A stretch of 64,000 bases of DNA, taken from Corallincola platygyrae. GTDB taxonomy: Bacteria > Pseudomonadota > Gammaproteobacteria > Enterobacterales > Neiellaceae. The stretch spans positions 59,745-123,744 of the forward strand of contig NZ_BAABLI010000033.1 in assembly GCF_039544265.1 (NCBI RefSeq), given 5' to 3'. Positions 34,900 through 43,646 of this stretch are shown piece by piece. The position numbers and the translations under genes were made by a program. The notes under the pieces were generated by a model. That model saw only the letters and a list, made by a program, of their open reading frames with translations, did not search any database and was not told the origin of the DNA. Each line of letters begins with the position of its first letter. The stretch's first letter is position 1.

Positions 34900-35532
34900 A
34901 TGTCTGATATCTATACTTTGGATGCAGAAATCCGTACAGACCTGGGGAAAGGTGCGAGCCGCCGCCTGCGTCACGCGGACAAAGTTCCTGCAGTCCTTTA
35001 CGGTGGTGACAAAGAAGCCGTATCTCTGACTCTGGATCACAACAAGGTGATCAAAGCGTCTGAAAACGAAGGTTTCTACAGCCACATCCTGACTCTGAAC
35101 ATCGGCGGCGAGAAAGTTGAAGCGCTGCTGAAAGACGTTCAGCGTCACGTGTACAAGCCAAAGATCACTCACTTGGACTTCCAACGTGTTGATGCGACTC
35201 ACGCTATCCACACTAAAGTTCCAGTGCACTTCCTGAACGAAGAAACTGCAGCTGCAGTTAAAGCCGGCGGCATCGTGGTTCACCACATCACTGAAGTGGA
35301 AATCACCTGTCTGCCAGCAGATCTGCCAGAGTTCGTTGAAGTTGACGTTGCTGACATGGAACAGGGCGCTACCCTGCACCTGTCTGACGTAGCTCTGCCT
35401 AAGGGCGTAACTTCAGTAGAACTGGCGAAAGGCGAAGGCCACGACCAAGCGGTTGTTAGCATCAATGCTCCTAAGGGCGCAGCTGCTGACGAAGACGACG
35501 CAGAAGGCGAAGAAGCCGCTTCTGAGGAATAA
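34900..35532 (+). CDS. rplY: 50S ribosomal protein L25, long CTC form
   Basis: L25 binds 5S rRNA. The 210-residue protein has an N-terminal L25 domain (1-95; GKGASRRLRHADKVPAVLYG) and a C-terminal TL5/CTC beta domain (about 96-190), ending in an acidic tail rich in D and E. E. coli L25 is only the 94-residue first domain, so this is the long form used in many other bacteria. It leads pth and ychF. Confidence 0.95.
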   Translation: MSDIYTLDAEIRTDLGKGASRRLRHADKVPAVLYGGDKEAVSLTLDHNKVIKASENEGFYSHILTLNIGGEKVEALLKDVQRHVYKPKITHLDFQRVDATHAIHTKVPVHFLNEETAAAVKAGGIVVHHITEVEITCLPADLPEFVEVDVADMEQGATLHLSDVALPKGVTSVELAKGEGHDQAVVSINAPKGAAADEDDAEGEEAASEE

Positions 35533-35547
35533 TTGCCCGGGGACACC

Positions 35548-36138
35548 TTGAGCAAAGATATCCTATTGATTGTGGGCCTGGGTAATCCAGGCCCCGAATA
35601 TCAAAAGACCCGCCATAACGCCGGTGAGTGGTATGTTGAAGAACTTGCCCGCACCCACGGCGCCACGCTAAAGGCGGAAAGCAAATTTTTTGGGCGCACA
35701 GCTCAAATCTCGCTTAACGGCGAAACCGTTCGTTTACTTATTCCCAGTACTTTTATGAACCGCAGCGGCCAAGCTGTCGGCGCATTGGCGAACTTTTATC
35801 GCATCGCGCCCGAGCAGGTGCTGGTTGCCCATGATGAGATGGATATGCCGCCAGGCGTAGCCAAGTTCAAACAAGGTGGCGGTCATGGTGGTCACAATGG
35901 CCTCAGAGACATCATCGCCCGGCTGGGAAACAATAAGAATTTTCATCGTCTGCGGATTGGCATTGGCCACCCCGGAGATAAGAACCTGGTAACAGGTTAC
36001 GTGCTGGGCAAAGCATCCAGCCAACAACAGCAATTAATCGATCAGGCGATTGATGAAGCCACGCGCTGCACCGATATTCTGATCAAAGATGGCCTGGTCA
36101 AGGCCATGAATCGACTTCACGGCTTCAAAGCCGAATAA
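35548..36138 (+). CDS. pth: Peptidyl-tRNA hydrolase
   Basis: Pth releases peptides from stalled peptidyl-tRNA. The 196-residue protein has the catalytic histidine in KTRHNAGEW and the conserved VGLGNPGPEY, FMNRSGQAVG and GGGHGGHNGLRD. A TTG at 35548 with GGGGA ahead is preferred to a TTG at 35533 that lies directly on the rplY stop. It sits in the classical rplY-pth-ychF order. Confidence 0.95.
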   Translation: MSKDILLIVGLGNPGPEYQKTRHNAGEWYVEELARTHGATLKAESKFFGRTAQISLNGETVRLLIPSTFMNRSGQAVGALANFYRIAPEQVLVAHDEMDMPPGVAKFKQGGGHGGHNGLRDIIARLGNNKNFHRLRIGIGHPGDKNLVTGYVLGKASSQQQQLIDQAIDEATRCTDILIKDGLVKAMNRLHGFKAE

Positions 36139-36164
36139 CCGGCTCTTTTCAGAGGATTTTCGAC

Positions 36165-37256
36165 ATGGGTTTTAAATGTGGCATTGTTGGTCTGCCAAAC
36201 GTGGGTAAATCTACCCTGTTTAATGCATTGACCAAAGCAGGTATTGAAGCAGCCAACTTCCCTTTTTGTACCATCGAACCCAATACCGGCGTAGTCCCTG
36301 TACCGGACCTGCGTTTGGATAAGCTGGCTGCTATCGTAAACCCGCAACGCGTACTGCCAACAACCATGGAATTCGTAGATATCGCCGGTTTGGTAAAAGG
36401 CGCCTCGACAGGACAAGGCCTGGGCAACAAGTTCTTGGCCAATATCCGTGAAACTGACGCCATCGGTCACGTGGTCCGCTGCTTTGAAAACGACGATATC
36501 GTGCACGTTGAGGGTCGCATCGACCCAGCCGATGACATCGACGTCATCAATACTGAATTGGCATTGGCTGATATGGAAAGCTGCGAACGCGCCATCACCC
36601 GTGTTGCTAAAAAGGCAAAGGGCGGTGACGCAGATGCCAAATTCGAGATGCCCATTCTTGAACGGATCTTAGCCCACCTTGAAGAAGGCAAAATGATCCG
36701 CGCTTTGGAACTGACCAAGGAAGAAGCTGCCGCAATCCGTTATATGAACTTCCTGACCAGCAAGCCAACTATGTACATTGCTAACGTCAACGAAGACGGT
36801 TTTGAGAATAATCCGCATCTGGATAAAGTTCGCGAGATCGCTGAAAGCGAGAACGCGGTTGTGGTACCTGTGTGCGCGTCTATTGAATCTGAAATCGCCG
36901 AATTGGACGATGAAGACAAAGCAGAGTTTATGGAAGAGATGGGCTTGGAAGAGCCTGGCCTGAACCGTGTGATTCGTGCTGGTTACGAGCTGCTTCACCT
37001 CCACACTTACTTTACTGCTGGTGTGAAGGAAGTTCGCGCCTGGACTGTACGCGTAGGCGCAACCGCACCTCAGGCTGCTGGCGTGATCCACACTGACTTT
37101 GAAAAAGGCTTTATCCGCGCTGAGATCGTCAGTTATGACGACTACATCGACAATAACGGTGAGCAAGGCGCTAAAGAAGCCGGTAAATGGCGACTGGAAG
37201 GTAAAGACTACATCGTTAAAGACGGCGACGTTATTCACTTCCGTTTTAACGTCTAG
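36165..37256 (+). CDS. ychF: Redox-regulated ATPase YchF
   Basis: YchF (an OLA1 relative) is a P-loop ATPase of the Obg group that binds ribosomes and is linked to stress responses. The 363-residue length is exactly the family size. The Walker A GLPNVGKSTLFNALT is at 8-22, followed by the DIAGLVKGAS switch region and a C-terminal TGS domain. It is the last gene of the rplY-pth-ychF unit and is followed by a terminator. Confidence 0.97.
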   Translation: MGFKCGIVGLPNVGKSTLFNALTKAGIEAANFPFCTIEPNTGVVPVPDLRLDKLAAIVNPQRVLPTTMEFVDIAGLVKGASTGQGLGNKFLANIRETDAIGHVVRCFENDDIVHVEGRIDPADDIDVINTELALADMESCERAITRVAKKAKGGDADAKFEMPILERILAHLEEGKMIRALELTKEEAAAIRYMNFLTSKPTMYIANVNEDGFENNPHLDKVREIAESENAVVVPVCASIESEIAELDDEDKAEFMEEMGLEEPGLNRVIRAGYELLHLHTYFTAGVKEVRAWTVRVGATAPQAAGVIHTDFEKGFIRAEIVSYDDYIDNNGEQGAKEAGKWRLEGKDYIVKDGDVIHFRFNV

Positions 37257-37276
37257 TCAAACTTCGACTCCATTCC

Positions 37277-37305
37277 AAAAAACCCGGCAATGCCGGGTTT
37301 TTTAT
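37277..37305. terminator. ychF terminator
   Basis: An 8-bp stem AACCCGGC/GCCGGGTT with loop AAT is flanked by A-rich and T6 tracts. Confidence 0.88.
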
Positions 37306-37379
37306 TTCCTATTCCGCAGAGGCTTGCACAACAAAGATACAGCTCCCAATATAGAGCCAAAAGAGGAGAACCTTTGCCA

Positions 37380-37886
37380 ATGGACTACAAAATAAGGGCG
37401 ATGGAGCCAAGCGATATCCCTTCCATTACCGAAATGCTCTCAGATAGCGCGGTATTCCCAAATACCACGCGTCAGCCTTATAACAGTACAGCTATGGTCG
37501 AGCCGCTGTTTGCTAACCAGCAACAAACCCATTTAGTGGTTGAAAGTGAAGGTGAACTGATCGCCAGCGGTAGTTTACTCACTGAAGCTAATCCTCGGCG
37601 TAAACACTGTGCCGAGCTTGCGATCACCGTGGCTAACAGCTGGCAGGGTAAAGGGGTCGGCTCTTTGCTTATGACAGCGCTGATCAACCAAGCTGACAAT
37701 TGGCTTAATCTGCTCCGTATTGAGCTGGTGGTATATGTTGATAACCAGGCAGCTATCGCCATGTACAAAAAATTTGGCTTTGAAATAGAAGGGACCCGAC
37801 GTGCCGACGCATTCAAGGACGGTCAGTATTGTGACAGTCACTTGATGGCCCGCCTGTCGCCGGCATTACGAACAAAGGTCAGTTAG
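37380..37886 (+). CDS. GNAT family N-acetyltransferase
   Basis: The 168-residue protein has the GNAT acetyl-CoA loop WQGKGVGSLLMTAL near 85-98 and the C-terminal VDNQAAIAMYKKFGFEIEGT motif. The substrate is unknown; the overall form resembles L-amino-acid or polyamine acetyltransferases. A strong AGGAG lies ahead. A TTG two codons upstream sits at better spacing from it, so the true start may be 37374. Confidence 0.85.
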   Translation: MDYKIRAMEPSDIPSITEMLSDSAVFPNTTRQPYNSTAMVEPLFANQQQTHLVVESEGELIASGSLLTEANPRRKHCAELAITVANSWQGKGVGSLLMTALINQADNWLNLLRIELVVYVDNQAAIAMYKKFGFEIEGTRRADAFKDGQYCDSHLMARLSPALRTKVS

Positions 37887-37893
37887 CAGACTT

Positions 37894-38793
37894 ATGATGA
37901 GCGGCAATCGCTATAGAGTGCTTTATGCCGCGACCGTTCTGTTTTTGGGGGCGTTCGGAATGGGAGCCTACACCGGATTTTCGAGTGCTCCCTGTGGAAA
38001 CGCCAACTACCTATGGTGCAGCGATTTTGAGTCTGGCCTCAAGGGATGGCATAGAGGTATCAACGACCCCAATGTAAAGCTTATCCACTTCCCAGGACCA
38101 ATGGGTGCCCATCAACAGAATACGGTAATGCAGCTCAGGCTGCCCCCTGGAAAAGGCGGCACGGGAGTTACTCGGCTCTTACCCAGCAGTTACAACAAAC
38201 TCTTCCTTCGGTGGAATCAGCTTTTTGAGGCTGGCTTTGACTTCCACGCCAATTACCACGGTCAGGGCCTGCAGGCGATAAACCAAAAGGGAAAGGCGGG
38301 GTTCAGACCCAAAGGAGATGACTGGTTTTCTGTCAAACTTGACCACACGATTCATCCACAAACAGAGCACCCCTCTCCCTACCTTTATGCTTACTTCCCT
38401 GGCATGAATATGGACTGTAAAGATCCTCATGGACGCTGCTGGGGTGAGCACCTCCCCTGCTTTATTAGTCAAAAGCGTTATTGTAGAGATCCTAATTTTC
38501 ACCCCGCATACTCATTGCCAGAGCTGAGACAACAGCACTGGTATTGCATCGAAATCATGGTGGACATGGGCTCGCCCACGCCAACAGCAGAAGGTGCCGA
38601 TGGTATGTTGAGCCTGACTATCGACGACAAACTTATCGGTAACTGGAGCGATCTTTGGCTCAGAAGCGACGGCGGTTTAAAGCTCAACCGAATAGTGATG
38701 GGGCTGTATCACCACGAAGAACATAGTGAAGCGGGTGTATTGATTGATGATGTGGTCATCAGCAGGCAGCCAATTGGCTGCCTGCAAAAGTAA
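37894..38793 (+). CDS. Unknown exported protein with polysaccharide-lyase-like jelly-roll features
   Basis: The 299-residue protein has a signal peptide or anchor (about 8-30) and nine or more cysteines in the mature part. The pattern FLRWNQLFEAGFDF in the middle, WYCIEIMVDMGSP at about 214-226, LTIDDKLIG, and a C-terminal LNRIVMGLYHHEEHSEAG with DDVVISRQP resembles concanavalin-like beta-jelly-roll enzymes such as polysaccharide lyases. I cannot assign a family with certainty. It lies 7 bases after the acetyltransferase gene and is convergent with the M61 peptidase. Confidence 0.6.
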   Translation: MMSGNRYRVLYAATVLFLGAFGMGAYTGFSSAPCGNANYLWCSDFESGLKGWHRGINDPNVKLIHFPGPMGAHQQNTVMQLRLPPGKGGTGVTRLLPSSYNKLFLRWNQLFEAGFDFHANYHGQGLQAINQKGKAGFRPKGDDWFSVKLDHTIHPQTEHPSPYLYAYFPGMNMDCKDPHGRCWGEHLPCFISQKRYCRDPNFHPAYSLPELRQQHWYCIEIMVDMGSPTPTAEGADGMLSLTIDDKLIGNWSDLWLRSDGGLKLNRIVMGLYHHEEHSEAGVLIDDVVISRQPIGCLQK

Positions 38794-38803
38794 AGCAACA
38801 AAG

Positions 38804-40621
38804 TTACTTTTTATCTACGGTCACCTCTGCAAATGACTGCCCAGTCCAACTCTCGTATTCGCTTTGCTGAAGTGGCGTCGCCTCTTCCATCTTCACCAAC
38901 GATAGTTTTCCTAAAGTTTCGCCCAGTTCCATACTGACACGCATCAGCTTGTCACGACGGAACAGGTGCACGACCAACTGCTCGCCTGGCTGATGTTTGC
39001 TGATAATGGATTTAGCTGATGCGGCAGATAATCTCTGACCGTTGATTGCTAGTATCTGATCACCCTCGGCGATACCTGCAGCCCATGCCGCTTTGCCTTT
39101 ACTGGTATGCTGAACCAGCCAGCGGCCTTTCTCTTCCGCCAATTTCCAGCCAGCATCAGCAACCGGCTGCTTATGCTGCCACTGCATCTGCAATCCAAAA
39201 TAAGCCAGTAGTGAAGCTACATCTAAGGTTTCAGTGCCTTCAACATAGGCAACCCAAGGATGAGAAATATCATCACCGCTCAGATCGCTCAGGATAGCCT
39301 GTACATCGGAGACCTTATAACCGCGGCCATCCAGTACAGAGAAGTTTTTGTACAGCGCTCGATGCAGATCATCCCAGCTACTCTCTCCGCCCGTGCTTTG
39401 GCGCAAGTGCACATCCCAAAACCAGGAAACTAATGAACCTTCACCATAGATACTGACACTATGGTTATGGCCGCGATGGCCACCACCTTCTACCCACCAA
39501 TCGAAACTTGCCTCAGCCACTGACATTTCCGACTTGCCTGGACGCTCCAGATATGACTGCACCTCTTTTGCAAACAAGGTCAGAAATTCTTTCTCTTTGA
39601 CTACGCCAGCCCGTACCGGCAGTAGCAAATCGTAATAACTGGTAGAGCCTTCTGCGATCCAAAGCAGTGGCGTGTAATTTTCAAACTGATAAGCGTAGGG
39701 AGTTAAACCTGCGGGTCGATAGTGTTTAACATTCCAAGTGTGGATCAACTCATGTGCAGCAGTAGAGATAAAGCGTATATAGTCTTTACGTTCGTGAAAT
39801 GCATACCAGGGGAACTGGATAATTGTCGAGTTAAGGTGTTCGGTCGCGCCTCTGGCACCGCTGGTACCGTGAACCATGTAGACATAACGCTCAAAGGGAT
39901 AGCTGCCCCACAACTCTCCGGCTGCTCTATCTAGTTTCTTAAGATCCTCTATCACCAGTTGGCTGTCGTGGTTTCCTTCCCCCCAAAACAGCAGCTGGTA
40001 ATGGCGGTCAGCTACCTGAAACTCATGAAACTCATGAATACCGGTTTCTATCGGTGAGTCGACCAGAATGTCGTAGTTATCGGCAACAAAGATATGTTCG
40101 CCAAGTTTCTGCATACCACTTCGAGACTGCCAGGCCTCAGGCACATCCAGCACAACTTGCAATGGCAAGTTCCGCCCCTCCTTGGTGTACATAAATACAC
40201 CCGACGCATCCAGATAGGCATGACTATCATCTATGTGTCTTACACGGTCGCCCAACATATTTGCATATAGTTGGTACTTAACTGTGATCTCCCCGGCTTT
40301 AGGTACATTCACTTGCCACTGGCTCTTATCTTCTTTCTCCCAGAATAACGGCTGACCGCTCTGGTCTGTGGCAGAGAACTGACGAATACCATTGGCAAGT
40401 GGCAACACACGATATTTACCAGTGCGCCACACAGGTAGATAGAAGGACACATCACCAGCGTTAACGCTTTGCTTGATGGTCACTTCCGCCAGATGGTGGC
40501 TTGGATCCGTCATTTTAATCTGATACTGAACCTGCGCAGCCGGTTTAGCCCATCCCCAATGGCTGAAAAATAAAAAGCTAAAAAGAATAAAAATTGCCTG
40601 TTTCATTATTTTTATCGACAT
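38804..40621 (-). CDS. M61 family aminopeptidase with PDZ domain
   Basis: The 605-residue protein has an N-terminal signal peptide (to about residue 25), a beta-rich N-terminal domain, the zinc site HELIHTWN at 290-297 with a downstream EGSTSYYD glutamate region, and a PDZ domain near 500-575 (AAWAAGIAEGDQILAINGQR). M61 enzymes are glycyl-type metallo-aminopeptidases. Its location is predicted to be the periplasm. Confidence 0.9.
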   Translation of the reverse strand: MSIKIMKQAIFILFSFLFFSHWGWAKPAAQVQYQIKMTDPSHHLAEVTIKQSVNAGDVSFYLPVWRTGKYRVLPLANGIRQFSATDQSGQPLFWEKEDKSQWQVNVPKAGEITVKYQLYANMLGDRVRHIDDSHAYLDASGVFMYTKEGRNLPLQVVLDVPEAWQSRSGMQKLGEHIFVADNYDILVDSPIETGIHEFHEFQVADRHYQLLFWGEGNHDSQLVIEDLKKLDRAAGELWGSYPFERYVYMVHGTSGARGATEHLNSTIIQFPWYAFHERKDYIRFISTAAHELIHTWNVKHYRPAGLTPYAYQFENYTPLLWIAEGSTSYYDLLLPVRAGVVKEKEFLTLFAKEVQSYLERPGKSEMSVAEASFDWWVEGGGHRGHNHSVSIYGEGSLVSWFWDVHLRQSTGGESSWDDLHRALYKNFSVLDGRGYKVSDVQAILSDLSGDDISHPWVAYVEGTETLDVASLLAYFGLQMQWQHKQPVADAGWKLAEEKGRWLVQHTSKGKAAWAAGIAEGDQILAINGQRLSAASAKSIISKHQPGEQLVVHLFRRDKLMRVSMELGETLGKLSLVKMEEATPLQQSEYESWTGQSFAEVTVDKK

Positions 40622-40804
40622 AACATCTCTGGATTAATAAAAAGCTGGGGTATTTTACCCAAGAAAGAGGTCGCGGATCACAACCGATTAGTCGCTTTTT
40701 AACCTGCTACGTGTAGCAGCGCCTCAGTAGCGCATAATTATCGGCTACTTAAGCGCCAAATTGCTCAGAGTGTGTGCAATTAAAAAAAAGTACGAAAATT
40801 GGGG

Positions 40805-40833
40805 TTGACGAGGTAGGGGTGGATTCGCATAAT
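40805..40833 (+). promoter_or_regulatory. tRNA operon promoter
   Basis: A -35 TTGACG, 17-base spacer and -10 CATAAT are followed by ACGCGCC, a GC-rich discriminator typical of stable-RNA promoters. It lies 38 bases before tRNA-Met. Confidence 0.8.
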
Positions 40834-40870
40834 ACGCGCCACCCGAGAGGGCCAAGTTAGAAAATTCAGT

Positions 40871-40947
40871 GGCTATGTAGCTCAGCTGGTTAGAGCACAG
40901 CACTCATAATGCTGGGGTCGCAGGTTCAAGTCCCGCCATAGCCACCA
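40871..40947 (+). tRNA. tRNA-Met (CAU, elongator)
   Basis: A 77-base cloverleaf with encoded CCA and anticodon loop CTCATAA. The acceptor stem GGCTATG/CATAGCC is fully paired and lacks the 1-72 mismatch of the initiator, so this is the elongator. First gene of the four-tRNA cluster. Confidence 0.95.
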
Positions 40948-40963
40948 CTTTCTAATATGCTAC

Positions 40964-41048
<85 letters not shown>

Positions 41049-41053
41049 TTTGT

Positions 41054-41128
41054 TGGGATATCGCCAAGCGGTAAGGCAGCGGGTTTTGATCCCGCCATTC
41101 CCAGGTTCGAATCCTGGTATCCCAGCCA
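41054..41128 (+). tRNA. tRNA-Gln (UUG), copy 1 of cluster
   Basis: A 75-base tRNA with encoded CCA, acceptor TGGGATA/TATCCCA and anticodon TTG. It is identical to the next copy and only 5 bases after tRNA-Leu. Confidence 0.97.
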
Positions 41129-41162
41129 TATTCTTCTGGCTATTCAGCCAACCCCAAACAAT

Positions 41163-41237
41163 TGGGATATCGCCAAGCGGTAAGGCAGCGGGTTTTGATC
41201 CCGCCATTCCCAGGTTCGAATCCTGGTATCCCAGCCA
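41163..41237 (+). tRNA. tRNA-Gln (UUG), copy 2 of cluster
   Basis: An exact repeat of the previous tRNA-Gln after a 34-base spacer. The Met-Leu-Gln-Gln order is a reduced form of the E. coli cluster between ubiF and miaB's region. Confidence 0.97.
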
Positions 41238-41244
41238 TATACTG

Positions 41245-41270
41245 AAAACCCGGCATCTGCCGGGTTTTTT
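41245..41270 (+). terminator. tRNA operon terminator
   Basis: A 9-bp stem AACCCGGC/GCCGGGTT with a 4-base loop and T6 tract, 8 bases after the last tRNA. Confidence 0.88.
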
Positions 41271-41291
41271 GTTTCTAGCGTCCAACACAGC

Positions 41292-42446
41292 TTAAAACAT
41301 GGGCAAACCCATGGCATGTTTAAGCGCAGCACGTTTCAAAGGTGTCGGGCGATCCGCCAACCAAAGTCCTACATTTCTCAACAGTCGTACTGGCGCCTTG
41401 TCACTAGAGAAAGTCTTATACAAACCATCCATAGTACTCATCATCAACAAGTTTTCCGGGCGACGGCGGCGTTCATATCGTTTACAGGCCGTGATCACAT
41501 CTGACGCCTGCTCTATCTCCTCGGCAAAACAAAGCACATCTTTGAAACCAAGGTTTACGCCCTGCCCTGCCAGCGGGTTAATCACGTGCGCTGCATCGCC
41601 CAGCAGAACTACTCGCCCATTAACATAGTGGTTCGCATGTTGGCGGCGGAGCGGGAAGCTGCCACGACTTAGGATCTCAAACTCAGGCAGTTGTTCAGGA
41701 AATGCATTTAGGATCTCATGGCTCAACTGGAGGTCATTTAATTTAAGCAGTTGCGCGACACGTTTTGGCGCATCGTACCAAACCAATGAGGCCTGGTTAT
41801 TTGGCAGAGGTAACAAAGCTCTCGGACCAGATTCAAAGAATGCTTGCCAGGTGATCTCTGGAGCGCTTTCCTTGAGTCCAACGGAGATAACCATGGCATC
41901 CTGCTGATAATCCCAGCCTGTCACACCAATCCCCGATTGCTGACGTATGGCAGATTGCGCACCATCAGTTGCTGCAACCAATGCCGCCGTGAGTTTCGCC
42001 CCGCCAGCCAACAAAACCTCAATGTGATCATCGTGCTGGACCAGACCCGTCACTGATTCCGGGACGATGCACTCAACGTCACTTTTTTTAAGCTGTTGCC
42101 ACAGCGCGAGTTGAACTAACTTATTTTCAGCTATGTAACCCAAGTGCGATGCGCCAATATCGTCAGCATCAAAATCAGTACGTGAACAACCCTGCTGCCA
42201 TACCGACAAGCGTTTAAATAGGTGCGCTCGCATATCGAGCAAACGTGGCCAGGCCCCAACCGATTCGAGCAGTTGTTGCGAGCTTCGATTCAGGGCTGAC
42301 ACTCTCAAATCACATGGGCTGTCCGGCTGATAGTCATCTGGCTGTTTTTGCTCAACCAAAGCTATGCGTTTACCACTGTCAGCCAATCGTAGCGCCAGTG
42401 ACGCCCCTACCATACCGCCACCGATGATAATTAAGTCAAACTGCAT
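41292..42446 (-). CDS. ubiF: FAD-dependent ubiquinone hydroxylase, UbiF-like
   Basis: The 384-residue flavoprotein of the UbiH/F/I group has the N-terminal FAD motif IIIGGGMVGASLALRLADSG and the second motif VLLGDAAHVINPLAGQG near 270-287. The gene position between tRNA Met-Leu-Gln-Gln and miaB matches E. coli ubiF, which hydroxylates C6 of demethoxyubiquinol. The ATG at 42446 with GGAG ahead is chosen over the in-frame start at 42485, which would add an unlikely 13-residue tail. UbiH/UbiI assignment remains possible. Confidence 0.85.
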   Translation of the reverse strand: MQFDLIIIGGGMVGASLALRLADSGKRIALVEQKQPDDYQPDSPCDLRVSALNRSSQQLLESVGAWPRLLDMRAHLFKRLSVWQQGCSRTDFDADDIGASHLGYIAENKLVQLALWQQLKKSDVECIVPESVTGLVQHDDHIEVLLAGGAKLTAALVAATDGAQSAIRQQSGIGVTGWDYQQDAMVISVGLKESAPEITWQAFFESGPRALLPLPNNQASLVWYDAPKRVAQLLKLNDLQLSHEILNAFPEQLPEFEILSRGSFPLRRQHANHYVNGRVVLLGDAAHVINPLAGQGVNLGFKDVLCFAEEIEQASDVITACKRYERRRRPENLLMMSTMDGLYKTFSSDKAPVRLLRNVGLWLADRPTPLKRAALKHAMGLPMF

Positions 42447-42710
42447 TTTGCTCCGCTCTGTCACGACTTTTTGTTGGATCGCCATCAGTCTAATTGATCT
42501 CGAATAAAAGGAGCAGGATCAATTTTGACTGAGTATTTTTCCACCATTTGTAACTAAACGTGTGGATCTGTCGACAAATACACAATTGATTACATCTTGA
42601 CCAACACTGACATACATAAAAGGCTAGTCTTCAACCCACTGTTAAGCGGCACTGGCTTTAATTACGGGCAACACGGCGCAGTGCGAATATGGAAGGAATC
42701 GGAGTTAATC

Positions 42711-43001
42711 ATGGTTAACAACAAACTGATGGGTATCTTGGCTGTATCGTTTGCCCTTACAACTTCTTCAGCCTGGGCGTCACCAGCAAAGCTTCACTCT
42801 GCGCTTGTTTCTGAAACGCAGCAGGAATTGGCAGATCAATTAGCAATGGACATTCGTCGCAGCGCAAGCGTTGCAATAACCAAATCCTCAGGGGAAGCAG
42901 AACTAGCTGCACAGCAAGTCACAGATGAAAAGATGCACGCGCGCATGAAGCCGCAAATGCCTGAAGCCGCGCAACTCCCCTGGTCCGAGTGTAATAGTTA
43001 A
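42711..43001 (+). CDS. Small exported protein of unknown function
   Basis: A 96-residue protein with a signal peptide ending in SSAWA, leaving a mature protein of about 73 residues. I do not recognise it. The mature part is mostly helical and polar, with one cysteine near the end (LPWSECNS). The ATG at 42711 is preceded by GGAG. A terminator follows after 38 bases. Confidence 0.65.
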   Translation: MVNNKLMGILAVSFALTTSSAWASPAKLHSALVSETQQELADQLAMDIRRSASVAITKSSGEAELAAQQVTDEKMHARMKPQMPEAAQLPWSECNS

Positions 43002-43039
43002 GTACTTCCCACCTATATTGTTTGCATTGGATATTAGTC

Positions 43040-43066
43040 GCCGCTCCGTTTGGGAGCGGCTTTTTT
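43040..43066 (+). terminator. Terminator of the small exported gene
   Basis: An 8-bp stem GCCGCTCC/GGAGCGGC with a 5-base loop is followed by six T. Confidence 0.88.
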
Positions 43067-43069
43067 GTT

Positions 43070-43103
43070 GCATCCACTAAGGTCTTTAGACCTTAGTGGA
43101 TGC
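43070..43103. repeat. 34-base inverted repeat with 16-bp arms
   Basis: The arms begin GCATCCACTAAGGTCT and end in the exact reverse complement, with only two bases between. It lies 4 bases after a terminator T tract, and the right arm contains the last codons and stop of the lipoprotein gene on the minus strand. It has no T tract on the minus side. Confidence 0.75.
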
Positions 43104-43419
43104 CCGTTATCTGTCGTGCACGCTCTCGCACTGTGTTGCAGTGCATATGCCAACCAAACGGACTGTTATCGTCAATCTCATTTCGCTTTGCGTGATAAAC
43201 CACACTCAAATTATCAGCGTCAGGATTGGGTCCAACCAGTGAGCGAAGGTAATCATCATAGGCATCCCTTAACTCAGGGTACCACTCGCTCAAGCAGGAG
43301 TTATTGAGTGCCATCTTTCTCACTGCCTTTACATCGCCCTCATTAGCAATGCTTAGGTCAGAGCAGGCGGTAACGATTACGGCGGCAATAGCAACAGTTA
43401 AGATTCTCAAAACATTCAA
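43093..43419 (-). CDS. Small putative lipoprotein
   Basis: A 108-residue protein with a lipoprotein signal peptide, lipobox VTAC (C19), followed by a short helical domain with conserved-looking WYPELRDAYDDYL and a C-terminal HMHCNTVRERARQI. I do not recognise it. Its stop codon lies within a long inverted repeat. Convergent with the small exported gene at 42.7 kb. Confidence 0.65.
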   Translation of the reverse strand: MNVLRILTVAIAAVIVTACSDLSIANEGDVKAVRKMALNNSCLSEWYPELRDAYDDYLRSLVGPNPDADNLSVVYHAKRNEIDDNSPFGWHMHCNTVRERARQITGIH

Positions 43420-43646
43420 CTCGTGACATATCAGACTGAAAATGTAGACCGACAGGTTTACCTAAAGTTCCAGGAAATGTATAACGGATAGTTTACTATT
43501 GCATCTGCTGTTACGAGGGAGCGAATGGCTCGCCACAACTGACCGCCAGCCATAGAGGGCCTTTTTCTAGCCACAACCCCCTAATCAGAGTAAAATGCTC
43601 GGCCCCGAAATCGGGCGGTACATTTTTTGATTAGATTAGGCGTCAC

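Noticed and set aside
34882..35379. 165-codon minus-strand frame opposite rplY
   Set aside because: Antisense shadow of a highly biased ribosomal protein gene; composition is typical of reverse-frame artefacts.
36669..37238. 189-codon minus-strand frame opposite ychF
   Set aside because: It lies wholly inside ychF on the other strand and has no signal or motif; ychF is complete and conserved.
40704..40719. Short palindrome CTGCTAC-GT-GTAGCAG in the gap before the tRNA operon
   Set aside because: Only 7-bp arms and no T tract; too short to call an operator or terminator with confidence.
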